DNA of 64,000 bases from Granulicatella elegans ATCC 700633 (GTDB lineage Bacteria > Bacillota > Bacilli > Lactobacillales > Aerococcaceae). Below are positions 63,701-64,000 of this stretch, piece after piece; the first letter of the stretch is position 1; the number at the start of each line of letters is the position of its first letter. Location of the stretch: NCBI RefSeq assembly GCF_000162475.2, contig NZ_KI391971.1, positions 1,571,609 through 1,635,608 on the forward strand, in the 5' to 3' direction. The notes under the pieces are model-generated. The model saw only the letters and a program-made list of their open reading frames with translations, searched no databases and had not been told where the DNA came from. The translations under genes were made by a program, and so were the position numbers.

Positions 63701-64000
63701 TTGTGTCTCCTGTTGGTGTAGTTGGAGCTGGTGGTAAATATCCCTCTTCTTTGTTTGCAGGGTTCTTCGGTGTCAACGGTTGTCCATCTGGGCCTACTGG
63801 TGTAGTTCCTGGTACGTATGGAATTATCGTTGTTGGTGTTCCCGGTTTTGTAGGATCTGTTGGATTATTTGGATATTGTGGATTTTCAATTGTCGGAGGA
63901 GTGAATCCTTCTGGTACAACTGGTACATATTTACCTAGTGCTTTGTACACTACTTTTTCCGTAATATCTTTATCTTCTGCCTTAACATTTTCTATAGGTT
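57702..64000 (-). CDS. Giant Mub/MucBP-type LPXTG adhesin, C-terminal part (5' end outside window)
   Basis: The frame is open to the right edge (upstream residues PIENVKAEDKDITEKVVYK), so the GTG at 63950 is not the start. The visible about 2100 residues form six large units. Each has a Pro-rich stalk (DPTKPGTPTT, VPGTTPVGPDG), a MucBP_2-like domain (TIVYTKDGSQVAV) and Mub_B2-like domains (VTRTIKYVYE, GEVEYGAWT). The last 80 residues are repeats of E-P-K-P, Asn/Gly-rich linker, LPNTG, membrane helix and KKKEEQDEA. Such proteins bind mucins or host glycans. It is of a different family from the two CshA-type neighbours. Signal and head are outside. Confidence 0.87.
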   Translation of the reverse strand, partial: PIENVKAEDKDITEKVVYKALGKYVPVVPEGFTPPTIENPQYPNNPTDPTKPGTPTTIIPYVPGTTPVGPDGQPLTPKNPANKEEGYLPPAPTTPTGDTTIVYTKDGSQVAVTKFVDTTGKGLEPSVVDTGDTGKAFTKDADVTAAINKILARGYEKVSNVNAGEKDYPSTAAEKVFDADASTNQEYTVTFKPIVKDIPTDPTTPGYVKPEPGQPVDPTKPDGPKWPDSVKDLKTTESVTRTIKYVYEDATPVPDAKLGTDVPTKKVQTLEFTRTAKVNLVTGEVEYGAWTPKTTDGFEAVTTPTIDGYTSALVSNPTTSDVPAKTVTADAADFEEVVVYKIKQITIDPNDPNFDPNKPVDPSNPNGPKYKDLKLAEEVKRTITYTYADDVADTAKRGTKVEPDHENTVSFTRTATVNAVTKEITYSEWTAKDNDTTLEGKATVPVKTGYVATGDVEASKKDVTGVNATDKDIVEAIVYKDLGKFVPVVPEGFTPPTIENPQYPNNPDDPTKPGTPTTTIPYVPGTTPVGPNGKPLTPKDPNDPKQGYNPPVPTNPTEDTTIVYTKDGSQVAVTHFIEVNSETDKTEKGGVAQSIVDTGDTGKAFMKGAEVEKTIEALKAKGYTVVENNYPTDGKFDADATTNQEYKVLVTVKPATVNPNDPTPTPGKPIDPNNPTGPKWTPELIKELEDGRKEEVKRTINYVYADGKKAADSVQETKEFKRSATINPVTGKITFGDWSPAQTFEAVTSPKVTNYTPNKETVPASEVTATAEDINETVVYTTKPVPLDPSKPTDPNTPNVTPKPEDKVPNDPKGRTYKELGLIEEVTHTVHYKLADGSDAGIRDNVQTLTFTRTADLDPVTGAISNFSDWKAKIPEGATEPDTTIDAVPTPAKEGYVASAAKSTERTNVQATDKDSEETIIYRKLGSYVPVIPEGVTPPANTDLTPKPYTNDPNDPTKPGTPTETPVVPYIPGTTPVGPDGKPLTPKDPNDPTKGYEVPDVPKDPTQNTTITYVKDGSQVALVHFIKADGTAVHVSVAEAGDTGKAIKTTNIDNVKAELEAKGYEVIAPTDPAYTAERVAFYADANRTFDDKDDKGDKGISQVYYVIVKEGITPIDPDKPLDPNNPNVTPKPGDKVPGDPKQRTFEQLGLLDEVNRTINYRYANTDKVEEAKRGQEAAATVEQKLRYSRKGDLNKVTGEITYTSDWTKPQTLAEVTSPVIEGYVADIKAAEKVENVAHDAADSVVNVVYSPLGKYVPKVPEGFEVPKVEKPQYPNDPTDPTKPGTPTTVIPYVPGTTPKDPNGNPLKPIDPNDPSKGYVPPTPENPTEDTQITYEKDTQKAKVTYVVEGTGTVLHTDNLEGKSGEPIEYSTVTKLAELKALGYDLVSDGFTTATDKNYDKDTKVDQSFVVTVKPHVEPIKPVDPENPNDPNKPKPGDPIDPKNPDGPKWTEDLIKKIDTTRHVNRTIKYVNEKGEEVAKKVTDKVTFTREGNINTVTGEITYGNWTAKDGDTTFDKVESPVVKGYILKDAKQKEVAATTGLTADSKDENIEVVYTKLGSWIPKVPEGSTPVPPVTYPNDPNDPTKPGSDRPIVPYVPGTTPVVPKDPTKPISPDNPLVPLTPVDPKDPTKGYEVPPVPTNPSTDTPINYVTDKQKAITNFVDEKGKVVSTPVVDEGDSGSKFTKSGDVESKIKELVKKGYIVESNDYPSADNDRVFDKDKDKDQVFNVVVTPLIVPTNPNNPDKPMVPTDPTKPVGPNNPLKPVTPSTPEPGKPVFPGDPNSPVWPNTVKDLVTEKSATRTIKYVDRNGKEVSGTRIETIKFTREAKVNLVTGEITYGEWTTDRNDDIFNGYQVPVVKGYIAKAGDLESSTKDVKVTPDTIKDINETVIYDKLGSWIPNIPGTPTNPIPYPNDPKDPTKPGSDKPIVPYVPGHTPMVPQDPTKPVGPNNPLVPLKPVDPNDPTKGYEVPDVPGDPTKDTPITYVPNDPRPNPNPYPGPNPAPAPKPEPKPEPKPEPKPNPETPKPVTPADNGDNNGNNNGTPSDNGTPTNNGEQTPMRELPNTGTGNEFAIFGAAASAILAGLGIAAPGKKKEEQDEA

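Noticed and set aside
63950-63998. GTG at 63950 as start of the third adhesin
   Set aside because: The frame continues to the window edge with typical Mub-type sequence, and no signal peptide follows the GTG.

Overview
The window is low-G+C Firmicutes DNA. The best fit is Granulicatella or a close relative in the Carnobacteriaceae/Aerococcaceae. Reasons: a teichoic-acid phosphorylcholine esterase and four choline-binding-repeat proteins (a choline-decorated wall, known from the mitis streptococci, Gemella and Granulicatella); mbl and epuA, which argue against Streptococcus; a ctsR-clpC operon without mcsA/mcsB; and giant YSIRK/LPXTG adhesins. The genus is an inference from gene content.

Layout. 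1-600: 3' part of an IS110-family transposase and a hairpin repeat. 0.6-17.4 kb: core genes, mostly on the minus strand: oppA with a CodY-like box, pepF, the UPF0237/UPF0210 pair, a divergent PucR-type regulator, a nested-hairpin repeat, a choline-binding protein, clpC-ctsR and clpP under CtsR boxes, two uncharacterised proteins, a type I toxin-antitoxin locus with a decayed second copy, epuA and mbl. 17.6-32.3 kb: an accessory island: hicAB, a Panacea-like protein, pce, an AbiK-type reverse transcriptase, relaxase and IS debris, a two-gene Lamassu-like system (DUF4297 nuclease plus SMC-like ATPase), a broken XRE regulator, a decayed IS481-like element, an orphan MBL-fold protein and a broken membrane-protein gene. 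32.3-36.4 kb: three tandem choline-binding proteins. 36.4-38.3 kb: an Rpn/PD-(D/E)XK nuclease and a decayed copy of its 5' end. 38.5-64.0 kb: two CshA-type fibrillar adhesins of about 2850-2890 residues, a silent C-terminal CshA cassette between them, and the C-terminal 2.1 kilo-residues of a third giant adhesin (MucBP/Mub type) running off the right edge.

How it fits together. The left part is housekeeping protein quality control, peptide uptake and cell shape. The right two thirds are surface and accessory DNA: choline-anchored proteins with the esterase that trims their receptor, sortase-anchored fibrils, and a defence island rich in pseudogenes. The most interesting non-coding signals are (a) a cre-like box plus a TTGTNN-17-TANAAT promoter present three times in the island, twice behind the same decayed gene 3' end, (b) the type I toxin-antitoxin locus, and (c) the nested-hairpin element at 7.1 kb with a relative at 0.5 kb.
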